From assembly GCF_002382885.1 (NCBI RefSeq), contig NZ_NWVL01000018.1:48435-112434 (forward strand): a DNA stretch of 64,000 bases. The letters run 5' to 3'. The translations under genes were made by a program, and so were the position numbers. Source of the DNA: Streptomyces sp. WZ.A104 (GTDB lineage Bacteria; Actinomycetota; Actinomycetes; Streptomycetales; Streptomycetaceae). Of this stretch, positions 1 to 8,851 are shown piece after piece; within the stretch, counting starts at the first letter, position 1; each line of letters begins with the position of its first letter. The notes beneath the pieces were generated by a model, which was not told where the DNA came from, ran no database searches, and saw nothing but the letters and a program-made list of their open reading frames with translations.

Positions 1-43
1 CGTACCCTTCCGGGCGCTGTCGTGGTCGTGGGGAGGGGATGGC

Positions 44-2587
44 GTGTTCTCGGGGATCGATGAGGTCGACTGGGCCTCGATGGAGCATGCCTACGGGCCT
101 GCCGACGATGTGCCGGAGCTCCTGAGGGGGCTCGCGTCGGACGATCCGGCGGAGCGGGAGACGGCGCTCGACGGCATGTACGGCGCGGTGCACCACCAGG
201 GCGATGTATACGCCTGCACGCTGGCATGCATCCCGTTCCTCTTCGAACTGGTCGTGGATCCGGGCGTGCAGGACCGGGGCTGTGTCGTCGAACTGCTCAC
301 CAGCATCGGCGGTTTCGACCTCGACGAGGACGACGAGGACGAGATCGACGAGGACGAGATCGAGGGCGCCGCGAACTACGCGATGGCGGCGGCCGCGGTC
401 ACCGCGGGCGCCGGGGTGTTCTTCGAGCTGATCGCCGACGAGGACCCCGGAGTGCGACTCGCCGCCCCGCTGGCCCTCGCCACGCTGCACCGGCACCCTG
501 TGCGGGTCCTCGCACTGCTGCGGGAGCGGCTGCCGGTGGAGCCCGACGAGGAGGTGCGGCTCGCGCTCGTCGAGGCCGCCGGGCGGGTCGCTCTGCGGCA
601 CCGGCCGCTGGCGGGCCGGGTGGCGGAGTGGCTGAACGGGCTGGCGTCCCGCGCCCACACACCGGGCCTGCGGCTCGCGGCCCTGGCCCAGCTGGCGCGC
701 TGCTCGCCCGATGTCCTGCCCGGTGATGTGGTGCCGGTGGTGTCGGGGCTGCTGCGCGAGATGCGCGCGGCGCCCGAGGCGCCCCCGGCGCCGACGGAGT
801 GCGCCGCCACGGAGACGAACGGTGCGAGGGAGCCGGGGGGTGCGAGGGACCTGGACGGCACGGGGGGCCTGGGCGGTGCGCGAGCCCCGGACTCGGCACC
901 GGAGCCCGGCCGGGAAACGGCTGCCGAAGCCGGGTCCGGGGCCGGTGCCGGTGCCGGGGCCGCAGCCGGCACCGAGTCCAAGCCCGGGTCCGTTGCCGGG
1001 ACCGGGGCCGTTGCCGGTGCCGGTGCCGGTGCCGCAGCCGGCACCGAGTCCAAGCCCGGGTCCGTTGCCGGGACCGGGGCCGGGGCCGAGTCAGTTGCCG
1101 GGTCCTGGTCCAAGCCCGAGTCCAAGCCCGAGTCCGGGGCCGCAGCCGACCCCGGACCCGCAGACGGCTCCGGGGCCATGGACCAGGACCCCGACTCCGA
1201 GCCCGTGGCCGCATCGGAGGGCTGTCGGAGCGAGCAGGTCGCGGCGCCGACGCTCGTTGGACAGCTGCGGGCCCTGCCCGCTCAGGACAGCCCGGGGCAC
1301 GGCACTCCCTGGGCCGCCGATCTGCTGCGCACGCTCCACGTCGGCCTCGACGACCGGGTGGGCGACCGCACCGCGCTGCTCGCCGACCAGCTGCGCAGCC
1401 CCGACCGCTGGCAGCGCATCGACGCCGTACGGATGAGCGGCGGGCTGATACGGGCCTGGCGCGGCCCCTACGAGGAGCTGGTGGCGCTCGTCGGCGACCA
1501 GCTGGGCGACCCCGAGCCCCGGCTGGCGGAGGCCGCGAGCCATGTGCTGGAGGAGCTGTTCCGCCTCGCGGCCCCCGCGGCGGACGCCCTGGCCGCCCGG
1601 CTGGCCGCCGATCCCGGCGGCTGGGTGAAGGCCTGGGCCGGCGGCCCGCCCGGCCTCGGCTCCACCGTGAAGGCCCTGGCCCGCCTCGGCGACCCCCGTG
1701 CGGTGCCCGCGCTCGCGGCGGCCCTGGAGCTTCCCCAGGTGGCGCACGACGTGGGGTTCGCGGTGGGCCACCTCGGGGCGGCGGCCCGGCCGCTCGCCGG
1801 GGCGCTGCGGCGCAGGCTCGCGGAGGTGGAGCTGGACGAGGGCGCCTACGACCGGGCGAGCCCGCTGCTGGCCGGGCTGACCGGGCTGCGCGCGGGCGAG
1901 GCGGCCCCCGAGGTGCTGCGGGTGCTGCGCGGGGCGCCGGCGTACCGGGGCGATTGGCTGCGTACGGCGGCGCTGCGGGCGCTGGCCTCGTTCGGGCCAG
2001 CGGCGCGGGAGGCCGTCCCGGAGCTGCGGGCGCTGATCCGCCACCCAGGGACGGCCGCGGCGACGGAGGCGGCCGAGGCGCTGTGGGCGATCTCCGGGGA
2101 CACCGGGGCGGTGCTGCCGGTGCTGATCGAGGGCCTCCAGTCCGACCAGGTGCACGGCCGGCGTGCGGCGGCGGTGGCGCTGGGGGCCCTCGGGCCGCGC
2201 GCGGAGGTGGTCGCGCCCCGGCTGCGCGGGCTGCTGGCCCACGACGAGCTGTGGCTGCGCGTGGACGCGGCGATCGCGCTGTGGGAGGTGTCCGGACGGC
2301 CGCGGGAGACCACCGAAGTGCTGCTGGCCGCCTGGGAACGCAGCCGTCATGTGCGGGTCCGGGTGGCAGAATGCCTGGCGCGGATGGGACCGGTCCCCGA
2401 AGGGTCGGCCGCGGCACACGTCCTGCGCACCGAACTCGCCTCCGTACGCCGTCACAACGCGATGGACGGCGGGTACGGCAGCCACGACATCCACGAGGAC
2501 GAGAAGCTCCTGACGCTGTGCCGACGAGCGCTCCGGAGGACGGGGCACGGCACGGGACGAGAGACGGGGAAAGGGACCACGGCATGA
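44..2587 (+). CDS. HEAT-repeat protein with a large low-complexity insert
   Basis: Predicted 847-residue cytoplasmic scaffold protein. Helical HEAT/PBS-lyase-like repeats (alternating Ala/Leu-rich helices with D-P-turns) occupy roughly residues 30-250 and 390-790. They are split by an insert at about residues 250-390 rich in Gly, Ala, Pro, Glu and Ser that contains near-perfect DNA repeats. An acidic stretch of Asp/Glu lies near residue 95-110. The start is GTG, preceded by a GGGGAGGGG purine run. Its stop overlaps the start of the zinc-ribbon gene (ATGA), so the two are translationally coupled. HEAT proteins mediate protein-protein contacts; no partner or substrate can be read from the sequence. 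The insert looks like recent repeat expansion. Confidence 0.8.
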   Translation: MFSGIDEVDWASMEHAYGPADDVPELLRGLASDDPAERETALDGMYGAVHHQGDVYACTLACIPFLFELVVDPGVQDRGCVVELLTSIGGFDLDEDDEDEIDEDEIEGAANYAMAAAAVTAGAGVFFELIADEDPGVRLAAPLALATLHRHPVRVLALLRERLPVEPDEEVRLALVEAAGRVALRHRPLAGRVAEWLNGLASRAHTPGLRLAALAQLARCSPDVLPGDVVPVVSGLLREMRAAPEAPPAPTECAATETNGAREPGGARDLDGTGGLGGARAPDSAPEPGRETAAEAGSGAGAGAGAAAGTESKPGSVAGTGAVAGAGAGAAAGTESKPGSVAGTGAGAESVAGSWSKPESKPESGAAADPGPADGSGAMDQDPDSEPVAASEGCRSEQVAAPTLVGQLRALPAQDSPGHGTPWAADLLRTLHVGLDDRVGDRTALLADQLRSPDRWQRIDAVRMSGGLIRAWRGPYEELVALVGDQLGDPEPRLAEAASHVLEELFRLAAPAADALAARLAADPGGWVKAWAGGPPGLGSTVKALARLGDPRAVPALAAALELPQVAHDVGFAVGHLGAAARPLAGALRRRLAEVELDEGAYDRASPLLAGLTGLRAGEAAPEVLRVLRGAPAYRGDWLRTAALRALASFGPAAREAVPELRALIRHPGTAAATEAAEALWAISGDTGAVLPVLIEGLQSDQVHGRRAAAVALGALGPRAEVVAPRLRGLLAHDELWLRVDAAIALWEVSGRPRETTEVLLAAWERSRHVRVRVAECLARMGPVPEGSAAAHVLRTELASVRRHNAMDGGYGSHDIHEDEKLLTLCRRALRRTGHGTGRETGKGTTA
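941..1082 (+). repeat. 72-bp in-frame tandem repeat, two copies
   Basis: Bases 941-1010 and 1013-1082 are identical except for one position, a period of 72 bp (24 codons). They lie inside the HEAT-protein gene and encode a Gly/Ala-rich unit containing GTESKPGSVAGTG. The period is a multiple of three, so copy-number change would keep the frame. Shorter GCCGGT and CCGAGTCCAAGC units flank it. Confidence 0.9.
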
Positions 2588-2907
2588 TCATTTTCGGCAC
2601 CAAGGGCTACCTCCACCAGCTGGCCATCCTGACGATGGTGTGCGGCTGGTGCGGCAATCCGGCCGCGCACACCCTGCGCAAACGGGTCACGAAGTTCACG
2701 CTGTTCTTCGTGCCGCTGTTCCCCTTCTCGACGAAGTTCGCCACGCAGTGCACGTTCTGCGGCGGGGAGCAGCAGATACCGCAGGAGCAGGCCGACCAGC
2801 TGCTCGCGCAGCACGCGGCCGGGCAGGACGGCCGACCGTACGGCCAGGCCCAGCAGCAGCCTGGTTTCACGCCGCCGGGCCAGGGCGGGAATCCTTACCA
2901 GCGCTGA
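2584..2907 (+). CDS. Zinc-ribbon domain protein
   Basis: Small protein of 107 residues with two CxxC knuckles, CGWC at about residues 21-24 and CTFC at about 58-61, separated by a hydrophobic stretch (TLFFVPLFPF). This is the pattern of a small actinobacterial zinc-ribbon family. The C-terminal third is Gln/Gly/Pro-rich and probably disordered. The ATG overlaps the HEAT-protein stop by four bases, so it is read as the second gene of that operon. The hydrophobic centre may sit at a membrane or pack the ribbon core. Molecular function is unknown. Confidence 0.75.
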   Translation: MIIFGTKGYLHQLAILTMVCGWCGNPAAHTLRKRVTKFTLFFVPLFPFSTKFATQCTFCGGEQQIPQEQADQLLAQHAAGQDGRPYGQAQQQPGFTPPGQGGNPYQR

Positions 2908-3065
2908 CCTCCCGGCCCGTACCGACGACGTACCGAGGCGTCACGTAGGGGCACGAAGTGGGCATTGCGTACGATCCTCCGATTAGGGTGTGAGGCCCCT
3001 GCCGTCCGCGCGGTCCGGCGGTCGCCCGTGAGCCCGTCGAGCCCCGCCGGAGAGGAGGCGAGCCC

Positions 3066-3857
3066 GTGCGCCCGCACAGCGTCCCGTCGACGGCCCGCGC
3101 CGCGGCGTGCGCCGTAGCCGCGCTCGCCCTGCTGTCCGGCTGCGGTGCGGCGGGCGGCCTGGAGAGCGCGGGGGACGCGCCGTCGGCCGTCGAGCCCAAG
3201 CACCTCTGGCCGGAGCTGCCGCCCGCCTCGTCCGCCCCGTACGACTACGGGGAGGGCGAGACGGCCCGCATCCCGGGGATCCGGGTGCCCGGTGGCGATG
3301 TGCGGCGGCTGGACCCGGTCGCCGTGGCGCAGGCCGGGCTGAAGGCCAGGACCGACCGGGACAGCGGCCTGGACGAGCTGCCGGACGAGACCGTCCGTCA
3401 GATCCGCGCCTGCCGCACGGCGCCCGACGACTGCCCGGTCCTCCCGCCGTACTACCGCGACCTGACCGGCGACGACATGGACGAACTGGTGCTCGGCATT
3501 CGCATGCCCGACCAGCAGCTCGCCGTACGCGCCTATATGCCGGACCGGGGCGGGCTGACCCGGATCATGTCCGCCTACGACGCCGTGATCAGCGTGGAGC
3601 TGGCGGGCCGGGACGTGATCATGCGGGCCCCCTCGGTGATCCCGGGGTACGAGTACCGCACCGCGTGGTCCTGGGACGACCGGCAGCGCGCGATGCTGCC
3701 CACCCGGGACGAGATCCTGCGGACACCCGAGCACCGGAAGGGCCCGAGGAGGCCGAAGGCGACAGCCACGCGGACGTCTTCGCCCACGCCGTCCGCCACC
3801 GACGCTTCCACCCCTCCCGATGCCGCTGCCACCGACGCCCCCACGGAGACGCGATGA
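3066..3857 (+). CDS. Secreted lipoprotein encoded before a histidine kinase
   Basis: 263-residue protein with an N-terminal signal sequence and a clear lipobox (LLSGC, lipidated Cys about residue 27), so it is exported and anchored on the outer face of the membrane. The body has no domain I recognise. It carries a C-terminal Thr/Ser/Pro-rich tail (about residues 225-263). The GTG start follows a GGAGAGGAGG ribosome site. Its stop overlaps the start of the kinase gene (ATGA). The arrangement recalls CseA, the lipoprotein that modulates the CseC kinase in Streptomyces, so a role in tuning the downstream kinase is a reasonable inference. Sequence identity with CseA is not claimed. Confidence 0.75.
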   Translation: MRPHSVPSTARAAACAVAALALLSGCGAAGGLESAGDAPSAVEPKHLWPELPPASSAPYDYGEGETARIPGIRVPGGDVRRLDPVAVAQAGLKARTDRDSGLDELPDETVRQIRACRTAPDDCPVLPPYYRDLTGDDMDELVLGIRMPDQQLAVRAYMPDRGGLTRIMSAYDAVISVELAGRDVIMRAPSVIPGYEYRTAWSWDDRQRAMLPTRDEILRTPEHRKGPRRPKATATRTSSPTPSATDASTPPDAAATDAPTETR

Positions 3858-5224
3858 GGAGGCGCGGGCTCCGCTCCCCCTCCTGGACCGCGGGCCTCAC
3901 CTGGAAGTCCGCGGTCTTCCTGACCGTCATGTGCTGCACTCTGGCCGCGCTCCTCGGCGTCCTGGTGCACACCGCGGTGACCCGGCAGACGGTCGGCCAC
4001 GCCCGCGAGAAGGCGCTGGAGCGACTGGAGGTGGTCACCGACGCGTACGAGGCCGGGGAGCCGCTGCCGCGGGGCTCCGGCATCGACCCGCCGGGCCTCC
4101 CCGCCTCGCTGCGCGCCCTGGCCGCGGGCGGCGAGCGGGGCACGATCGTGGCGGACGGCCCGCACCGGCCGGGCGACCCGGACGGACAGGGCGGCCCCGC
4201 CATGTGGGCGGCCGGTCCGGCGGACGGGCGGGCGCTGGCCACCTGGACGGACTACAGCCACAGCGCCCGCACCATCGCCGGGCTCGACCGGGCGATCATC
4301 GGCTCCTCGCTGCTGGCCATCGCCGCCACCCTGTTCGTCGGGCTGTTCGCCGTCGGCCGGGTGACCCGCAGGCTCCACCAGAGCGCCCGGGTGGCCCGCC
4401 GGATCAGCGCGGGCGATCTCGACGCCCGGGTGAACGACCCCCGCACCGCCCGCCCGGTCCGCGCGCAGGACGAGGTGGCGATCGTGGCGGGCGCGCTCGA
4501 CACGATGGCCTCGACGCTTCAGCGCAAGCTCCAGGCCGAGCAGCGGTTCACCGCCGATGTGGCGCACGAGCTGCGCACCCCGCTGACCGGCCTGTCGGCC
4601 GCCGCCGAACTGCTGCCGCCGGGCCGCCCGGCCGAGCTGGTGCGCGACCGGGTCAGGGCGATGCGGGCGCTGACCGAGGACCTGCTGGAGATCTCCCGCC
4701 TCGACGCCCGCACGGAGCAGGTCGATCTCGCCGTGCACGATCTCGCACCGCTGGCGGAACGGGTCGTGCGCGCCTCCGGCACCGACACCGAGGTCCGGGT
4801 GACGGGCGCGGCCCGGGTGGAGACCGACCGGCGTCGGCTGGAGCGGGTGATCGGCAACCTGGTCTCCAACGCCCACCGGCACGGGGCCCCTCCGGTGGTT
4901 CTGAGCGTGGACGGAGCGGTGGTGACCGTAAGGGATCACGGGCCGGGGTTCCCGGCGTATCTGCTGGAAGGCGGGCCACAGCGGTTCCGTACGGAGGGGG
5001 CAGGCAAGGGCCACGGGCTGGGGCTGACCATCGCCGCGGGCCAGGCCCAGGCCATCGGCGCCCGGCTGGAGGTCGGCAATCCGCCGGACGGCGGCGCGCT
5101 GGCTCGGATGACCCTGCCGGAGTACGTACACCTCGACGAGGAGGAAAGGGGCGGGGAGACCGCCGTCGATGACGCCCACGGTGACCCGGACGGCTCACAC
5201 GAAGGCCCCCCTCACGGACCGTGA
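3854..5224 (+). CDS. Membrane sensor histidine kinase without an adjacent response regulator
   Basis: 456-residue kinase. Two membrane segments (about residues 15-40 and 145-170) flank an extracytoplasmic loop of about 100 residues. A HAMP-like linker follows, then a DHp domain with phosphoacceptor His238 in VAHELRTPL. The ATPase domain has an N box (NLVSNAHRHG), DHGPGF and GHGLGL. The start ATG overlaps the lipoprotein stop. No response regulator follows; the next gene is a secreted SH3 protein, so its partner must be encoded elsewhere. The tail after residue 430 is acidic and looks disordered. The nearest analogy is CseC with its lipoprotein partner, sensing envelope stress. Confidence 0.88.
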   Translation: MRRRGLRSPSWTAGLTWKSAVFLTVMCCTLAALLGVLVHTAVTRQTVGHAREKALERLEVVTDAYEAGEPLPRGSGIDPPGLPASLRALAAGGERGTIVADGPHRPGDPDGQGGPAMWAAGPADGRALATWTDYSHSARTIAGLDRAIIGSSLLAIAATLFVGLFAVGRVTRRLHQSARVARRISAGDLDARVNDPRTARPVRAQDEVAIVAGALDTMASTLQRKLQAEQRFTADVAHELRTPLTGLSAAAELLPPGRPAELVRDRVRAMRALTEDLLEISRLDARTEQVDLAVHDLAPLAERVVRASGTDTEVRVTGAARVETDRRRLERVIGNLVSNAHRHGAPPVVLSVDGAVVTVRDHGPGFPAYLLEGGPQRFRTEGAGKGHGLGLTIAAGQAQAIGARLEVGNPPDGGALARMTLPEYVHLDEEERGGETAVDDAHGDPDGSHEGPPHGP

Positions 5225-5317
5225 CGCGTTGCGGACCCTCTGTGGCGAACTTAGCGTGACCAGGGCGAGCCCAGCTCGTGTCCCCCACGGCCCCCTTCCC
5301 TTTCGCATGGAGGCAGC

Positions 5318-5797
5318 ATGTCCCCCCTGTCCCGCCCCTCGCGCTTCCGCCGGCTCGGCCTGTGCGTCGCCGCAGGCACCCTCGCGGCGCTCACGGCCGG
5401 CGCCCCCGCCGCCCTGGCCGCGGACCCCCAGCCCGCCGGCCAGCGCGCCGAGGCCACCGCCCCGGACCCGACGTCCGACGAGCTCTCCGCGTCGGCCCTC
5501 CAGCGCGAGCACGAGGCCCGCCAGGAGGCGCAGGGGCAGGCCGAGTCCCAGAGGCCCAAGCGGACCTACAAGGGCCGGGTCATCGCCAAGCCCTACCTGC
5601 TGCTCCGCGACAAGCCGACCCGCAGCAGCCGGATCGTCGGCTCGGTCGAGCACGGTGCGGTCGTCCACATCTTCTGCAAGACCAAGGGCGACAACGTCGA
5701 CGGCAACAACCGCTGGTACCTGCTGACCGACGGCACCTGGGCCTGGGGCTCGGCCCGCTACATCGAGAACATCGGCGCCGCGCCGCGCTGGTGCTGA
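5318..5797 (+). CDS. Secreted SH3-domain protein
   Basis: 159-residue protein with a Sec signal peptide (RRLGLCVAAG hydrophobic core, Ala-rich cleavage site AALAAD near residue 35). A linker of about 50 residues rich in Gln/Glu/Ala follows, then a C-terminal bacterial SH3-like domain (about residues 88-155, LLLRDKPTRSSRIVGSV). Two Cys residues (CKTKGD and the C-terminal WC) may form a disulfide outside the cell. Such domains usually bind cell-wall peptides or polymers. GGAGG lies seven bases before the ATG. It stands alone, ahead of a hairpin, next to the SEDS/PBP pair. Confidence 0.8.
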   Translation: MSPLSRPSRFRRLGLCVAAGTLAALTAGAPAALAADPQPAGQRAEATAPDPTSDELSASALQREHEARQEAQGQAESQRPKRTYKGRVIAKPYLLLRDKPTRSSRIVGSVEHGAVVHIFCKTKGDNVDGNNRWYLLTDGTWAWGSARYIENIGAAPRWC

Positions 5798-5818
5798 CTC
5801 CACCTCACCCGCACGTCC

Positions 5819-5866
5819 GTCCGCCCGTCGGGCCCGGCTCCGCAGCCGCCCGCCCCACGGGCGGAC
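5819..5866 (+). terminator. Hairpin after the SH3 gene
   Basis: Perfect 10-bp inverted repeat, 5819-5828 against 5857-5866 (GTCCGCCCGT/ACGGGCGGAC), 21 bases past the SH3 stop. No U-run follows, as is common for Streptomyces terminators. Confidence 0.5.
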
Positions 5867-5952
5867 GCAGGCGTTCCCGCGCAGGGCGACGAGGACATCA
5901 GAAGGGTGTGACATAAGGGAAATACAGCGCACCTCTTGCTACGTTGCGGAGC

Positions 5953-7362
5953 ATGACCGCAACGACGGCGGACGCTTCACCGCCCGAGCTACGCCTGCCC
6001 AAGCGGCGCGGGGTGGAGCTCGTCCTTCTCGTCGCGGCCGTCCTCATCTCCGTCTACGGTTACGCGGCGGTGGGCCTGGCCCGCAACGGGGCCGTGCCCC
6101 CCGATGTCGCCGGATACGGTGCGGGGCTCGGCATGCTCGCGCTGCTCGCCCATGCCGCGGTCCGCTTCCGGGCCCCGTACGCCGATCCGCTGCTGCTGCC
6201 GATCGCCGTCCTGCTCAACGGTCTCGGCCTGGTCCTGATCTACCGGCTCGACCTGGAGACCCCGAGGGACCAGGCCGCGCCCACCCAGCTCATCTGGTCC
6301 ACGCTCGGCGTCGCACTGTTCACCGCCGTCGTGGTGCTGCTGCGCGACCACCGGGTGCTCCAGCGGTACGCGTATCTCTCGGTGGCCACCGCGCTCGCGC
6401 TGCTGATCGTGCCGATCTTCTTCCCGGCGGTGAACGGGGCGAAGATCTGGATCCGGATCGGTGGACTTTCCTTCCAGCCCGGCGAGTTCGCCAAGATCCT
6501 GCTGGCGGTGTTCTTCGCCGCCTATCTGGCCGCCAATCGCAACGCGCTGGCGCACACCGGCCGCACGGTCTGGAGGCTCCAGCTGCCCTCCGGGCGGGTG
6601 CTCGGGCCCATCGTGGCGATCTGGCTGCTGAGCGTCGGCGTGCTGGTGCTGGAGCGCGACCTCGGCACCTCGCTGCTGTTCTTCGGGCTCTTCGTCATCA
6701 TGCTGTACGTGGCGACCGGCCGGACCGGCTGGATCGCGGTCGGGCTGCTCCTGGCCGCCGTCGGGGCGTTCGTCGTCGGCTCGTTCGAACCGCACGTACA
6801 CGGCCGGGTGCAGGACTGGCTGGACCCGTTCGCCTCGATCGACGCGGGGCGGGGCCCCGGCCAGCTCGCCCAGTCGCTGTTCGCGTTCGCCGCGGGCGGC
6901 ATGCTCGGCACCGGGCTCGGCGCGGGCCACTCCATCCTCATCGGTTTCGCCGCCAAGTCCGACTTCATCCTGGCGACGGCGGGCGAGGAGCTGGGACTGA
7001 GCGGCCTGACCGCCGTCTTCCTCCTCTACGCGCTGCTCGTGGCGCGCGGCTACCGGGCCGGGCTCGCGCTGCGCGACCCGTTCGGGCGGCTGCTCGCCAT
7101 CGGCCTGGCGTCGATCCTGGCGCTCCAGGTGTTCGTGATCGCGGGCGGGGTGATGGGGCTGATCCCGCTGACCGGGATGGCGATGCCGTTCCTGGCCCAG
7201 GGCGGCTCGTCCGTCGTCACCAACTGGATCATCGTCGCCCTGCTGATCCGGGTCAGTGACGTCTCACGAAGACCGCACCCGGAGCAGGTGGAGACCGGGG
7301 TCATCGCGACGACGGTGGAGAACGGGCCAGAAGCCGGAGCCGGGGAGGAGAACGAGCGGTGA
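5953..7362 (+). CDS. SEDS family peptidoglycan glycosyltransferase (FtsW/RodA/SpoVE)
   Basis: About 469 residues with ten or so hydrophobic membrane segments, in the SEDS family that polymerises lipid II into glycan strands. Family signatures include QPGEFAKI, the LERDLGTSLL segment and the C-terminal AMPFLAQGGSS motif. The start is taken as ATG 5953; a TTG three codons upstream is possible but has no ribosome site. The bases TACGTT at 5940-5945 would suit a -10 for a transcript starting near the ATG. The stop overlaps the PBP start (GTGA), the usual SEDS-class B PBP pairing, so the two products probably act as one synthase. This pair is distinct from the dcw-cluster ftsW/ftsI and probably serves sporulation or growth-phase wall synthesis. 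Confidence 0.92.
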   Translation: MTATTADASPPELRLPKRRGVELVLLVAAVLISVYGYAAVGLARNGAVPPDVAGYGAGLGMLALLAHAAVRFRAPYADPLLLPIAVLLNGLGLVLIYRLDLETPRDQAAPTQLIWSTLGVALFTAVVVLLRDHRVLQRYAYLSVATALALLIVPIFFPAVNGAKIWIRIGGLSFQPGEFAKILLAVFFAAYLAANRNALAHTGRTVWRLQLPSGRVLGPIVAIWLLSVGVLVLERDLGTSLLFFGLFVIMLYVATGRTGWIAVGLLLAAVGAFVVGSFEPHVHGRVQDWLDPFASIDAGRGPGQLAQSLFAFAAGGMLGTGLGAGHSILIGFAAKSDFILATAGEELGLSGLTAVFLLYALLVARGYRAGLALRDPFGRLLAIGLASILALQVFVIAGGVMGLIPLTGMAMPFLAQGGSSVVTNWIIVALLIRVSDVSRRPHPEQVETGVIATTVENGPEAGAGEENER

Positions 7363-8816
7363 TCCGCTACATCCGGCGGGCCGCCGCCTTCTGTCTGCTG
7401 CTGCTCGTGGCGCTGCTCGTCAACGCGGCCCGCGTCCAGCTCTTCGAGGCCGAGGAGCTGAACGACAACCCCGCCAACCGCCGTAGCGCCATTGCCCGTT
7501 ACGACCAGCCGCGCGGCAACATCCTGGTCGGCGACCGGCCCGTGACCGGCAACCGGAGGACCGGCGAGCAGCTCGACTACGAGCGCACCTACCGGCACGG
7601 CCCGCTCTACGCCCCGGTGACCGGATACGCCTCGCAGACGTACGGCACCACGCTCATCGAGAACGCCGAGGACTCCGTCCTGTCCGGTACGGACTCAGCT
7701 CTGACGCCGCTGCCCTTCTGGAACGATTTCACGCGGAGCCGACAGCCGGGCGGCAATGTTGTCACCACCGTCAAGGCGTCGGTGCAGCGGGCCGCGTACG
7801 ACGGACTGCGCGGGCGGCGGGGCGCGGTGGCCGCCCTGGAGCCGTCGACGGGCAGGATCCTGGCCCTGGTCTCGACCCCCTCGTACGACCCCGAGCGGCT
7901 CTCCGGCACCGGTTCGGCCGTCACCGAGGCGTGGACCCGGCTGAACGCGGCCAAGAGCCTGCCGATGCTCAACCGGGCCATCCGGCAGACCTATCCGCCC
8001 GGTTCCACCTTCAAGATCGTGACGGCGGCGGCGGCCCTGGAGTCCCGGGTGGTCACCGACCCGGACGCGCCCACGGACACCCCGTCCCCGTACGTCCTGC
8101 CGAACACGAGGACCACCCTGCCCGACGAGTCTCGCGGCTGCGAGAAGGCCTCGCTGGCGGATGCGATCCGGGTCTCCTGCAACACCGTGATGGCCCACCT
8201 GGGCGTGCGGGTCGGCCTGGCGGGGATGGCGGAGGCGGCCGGGAGGTTCGGCTTCAACGACTCCGGGCTGCGCATCCCGTCCGGGGTGGCCAGGAGCAAC
8301 TTCGACACCGACATGAGCGAGGACCAGCTGGCCCTGTCGTCGATCGGGCAGTTCAACACGACCGCGACCCCGCTCCAGATGGCGATGGTGGCCTCGGCGG
8401 TGGCGGGCGGCGGCGATCTGCGCCGCCCGCATCTGGTGGACCGGGTGACCACGCATGACGGGGACACCGTCCGGCAGGAGGGTTCCCGGCCGTACGAGCG
8501 GGTGATGAGCCCGTCGACGGCGGTGCAGCTCCAGCGGATGATGGTCGACACGGTGGAGAACGGCACCGGGTCGAACGCGGCGATCGACGGGGTGCGGGTC
8601 GGCGGCAAGACCGGAACGGCCCAGCACGGAGTCGACAACTCCGGTATTCCGTACGCCTGGTTCATCTCCTGGGCCGAGGCCCCGGGATCCGGCCGCCCGG
8701 CCGTCGCGGTCGCCGTGGTCGTGGAGGACGCCTCCGCCGACCGGGCCGACATCAGCGGCGGCGGCAGCGCGGCCCCGATCGCACGGGCGGTGATGGAGGC
8801 GGCGCTGGAGGAGTGA
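7359..8816 (+). CDS. Class B penicillin-binding protein (transpeptidase)
   Basis: 485-residue protein with one N-terminal membrane anchor (about residues 8-24) and a short PBP dimerisation region. The transpeptidase domain carries all three active-site motifs: STFK with nucleophile Ser216, SCN at 273-275, and KTG at 417-419. It cross-links peptidoglycan outside the membrane and is the target of beta-lactams. GTG start, with GGGGAGGAG upstream inside the SEDS gene. Coupling with the SEDS gene indicates a dedicated polymerase/cross-linker pair. It is shorter than divisome FtsI proteins (about 600 residues) because the N-terminal pedestal is reduced and there are no C-terminal PASTA domains. Confidence 0.93.
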   Translation: MIRYIRRAAAFCLLLLVALLVNAARVQLFEAEELNDNPANRRSAIARYDQPRGNILVGDRPVTGNRRTGEQLDYERTYRHGPLYAPVTGYASQTYGTTLIENAEDSVLSGTDSALTPLPFWNDFTRSRQPGGNVVTTVKASVQRAAYDGLRGRRGAVAALEPSTGRILALVSTPSYDPERLSGTGSAVTEAWTRLNAAKSLPMLNRAIRQTYPPGSTFKIVTAAAALESRVVTDPDAPTDTPSPYVLPNTRTTLPDESRGCEKASLADAIRVSCNTVMAHLGVRVGLAGMAEAAGRFGFNDSGLRIPSGVARSNFDTDMSEDQLALSSIGQFNTTATPLQMAMVASAVAGGGDLRRPHLVDRVTTHDGDTVRQEGSRPYERVMSPSTAVQLQRMMVDTVENGTGSNAAIDGVRVGGKTGTAQHGVDNSGIPYAWFISWAEAPGSGRPAVAVAVVVEDASADRADISGGGSAAPIARAVMEAALEE

Positions 8817-8851
8817 GGACGCGAGGCTGAACAGGGGGAGAGAGTGGGCCC

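Noticed and set aside
399..2603. Very long reverse-strand open frame opposite the HEAT gene
   Set aside because: Arg/Pro-rich composition typical of antisense frames in GC-rich DNA, no ribosome site and no recognisable domain.
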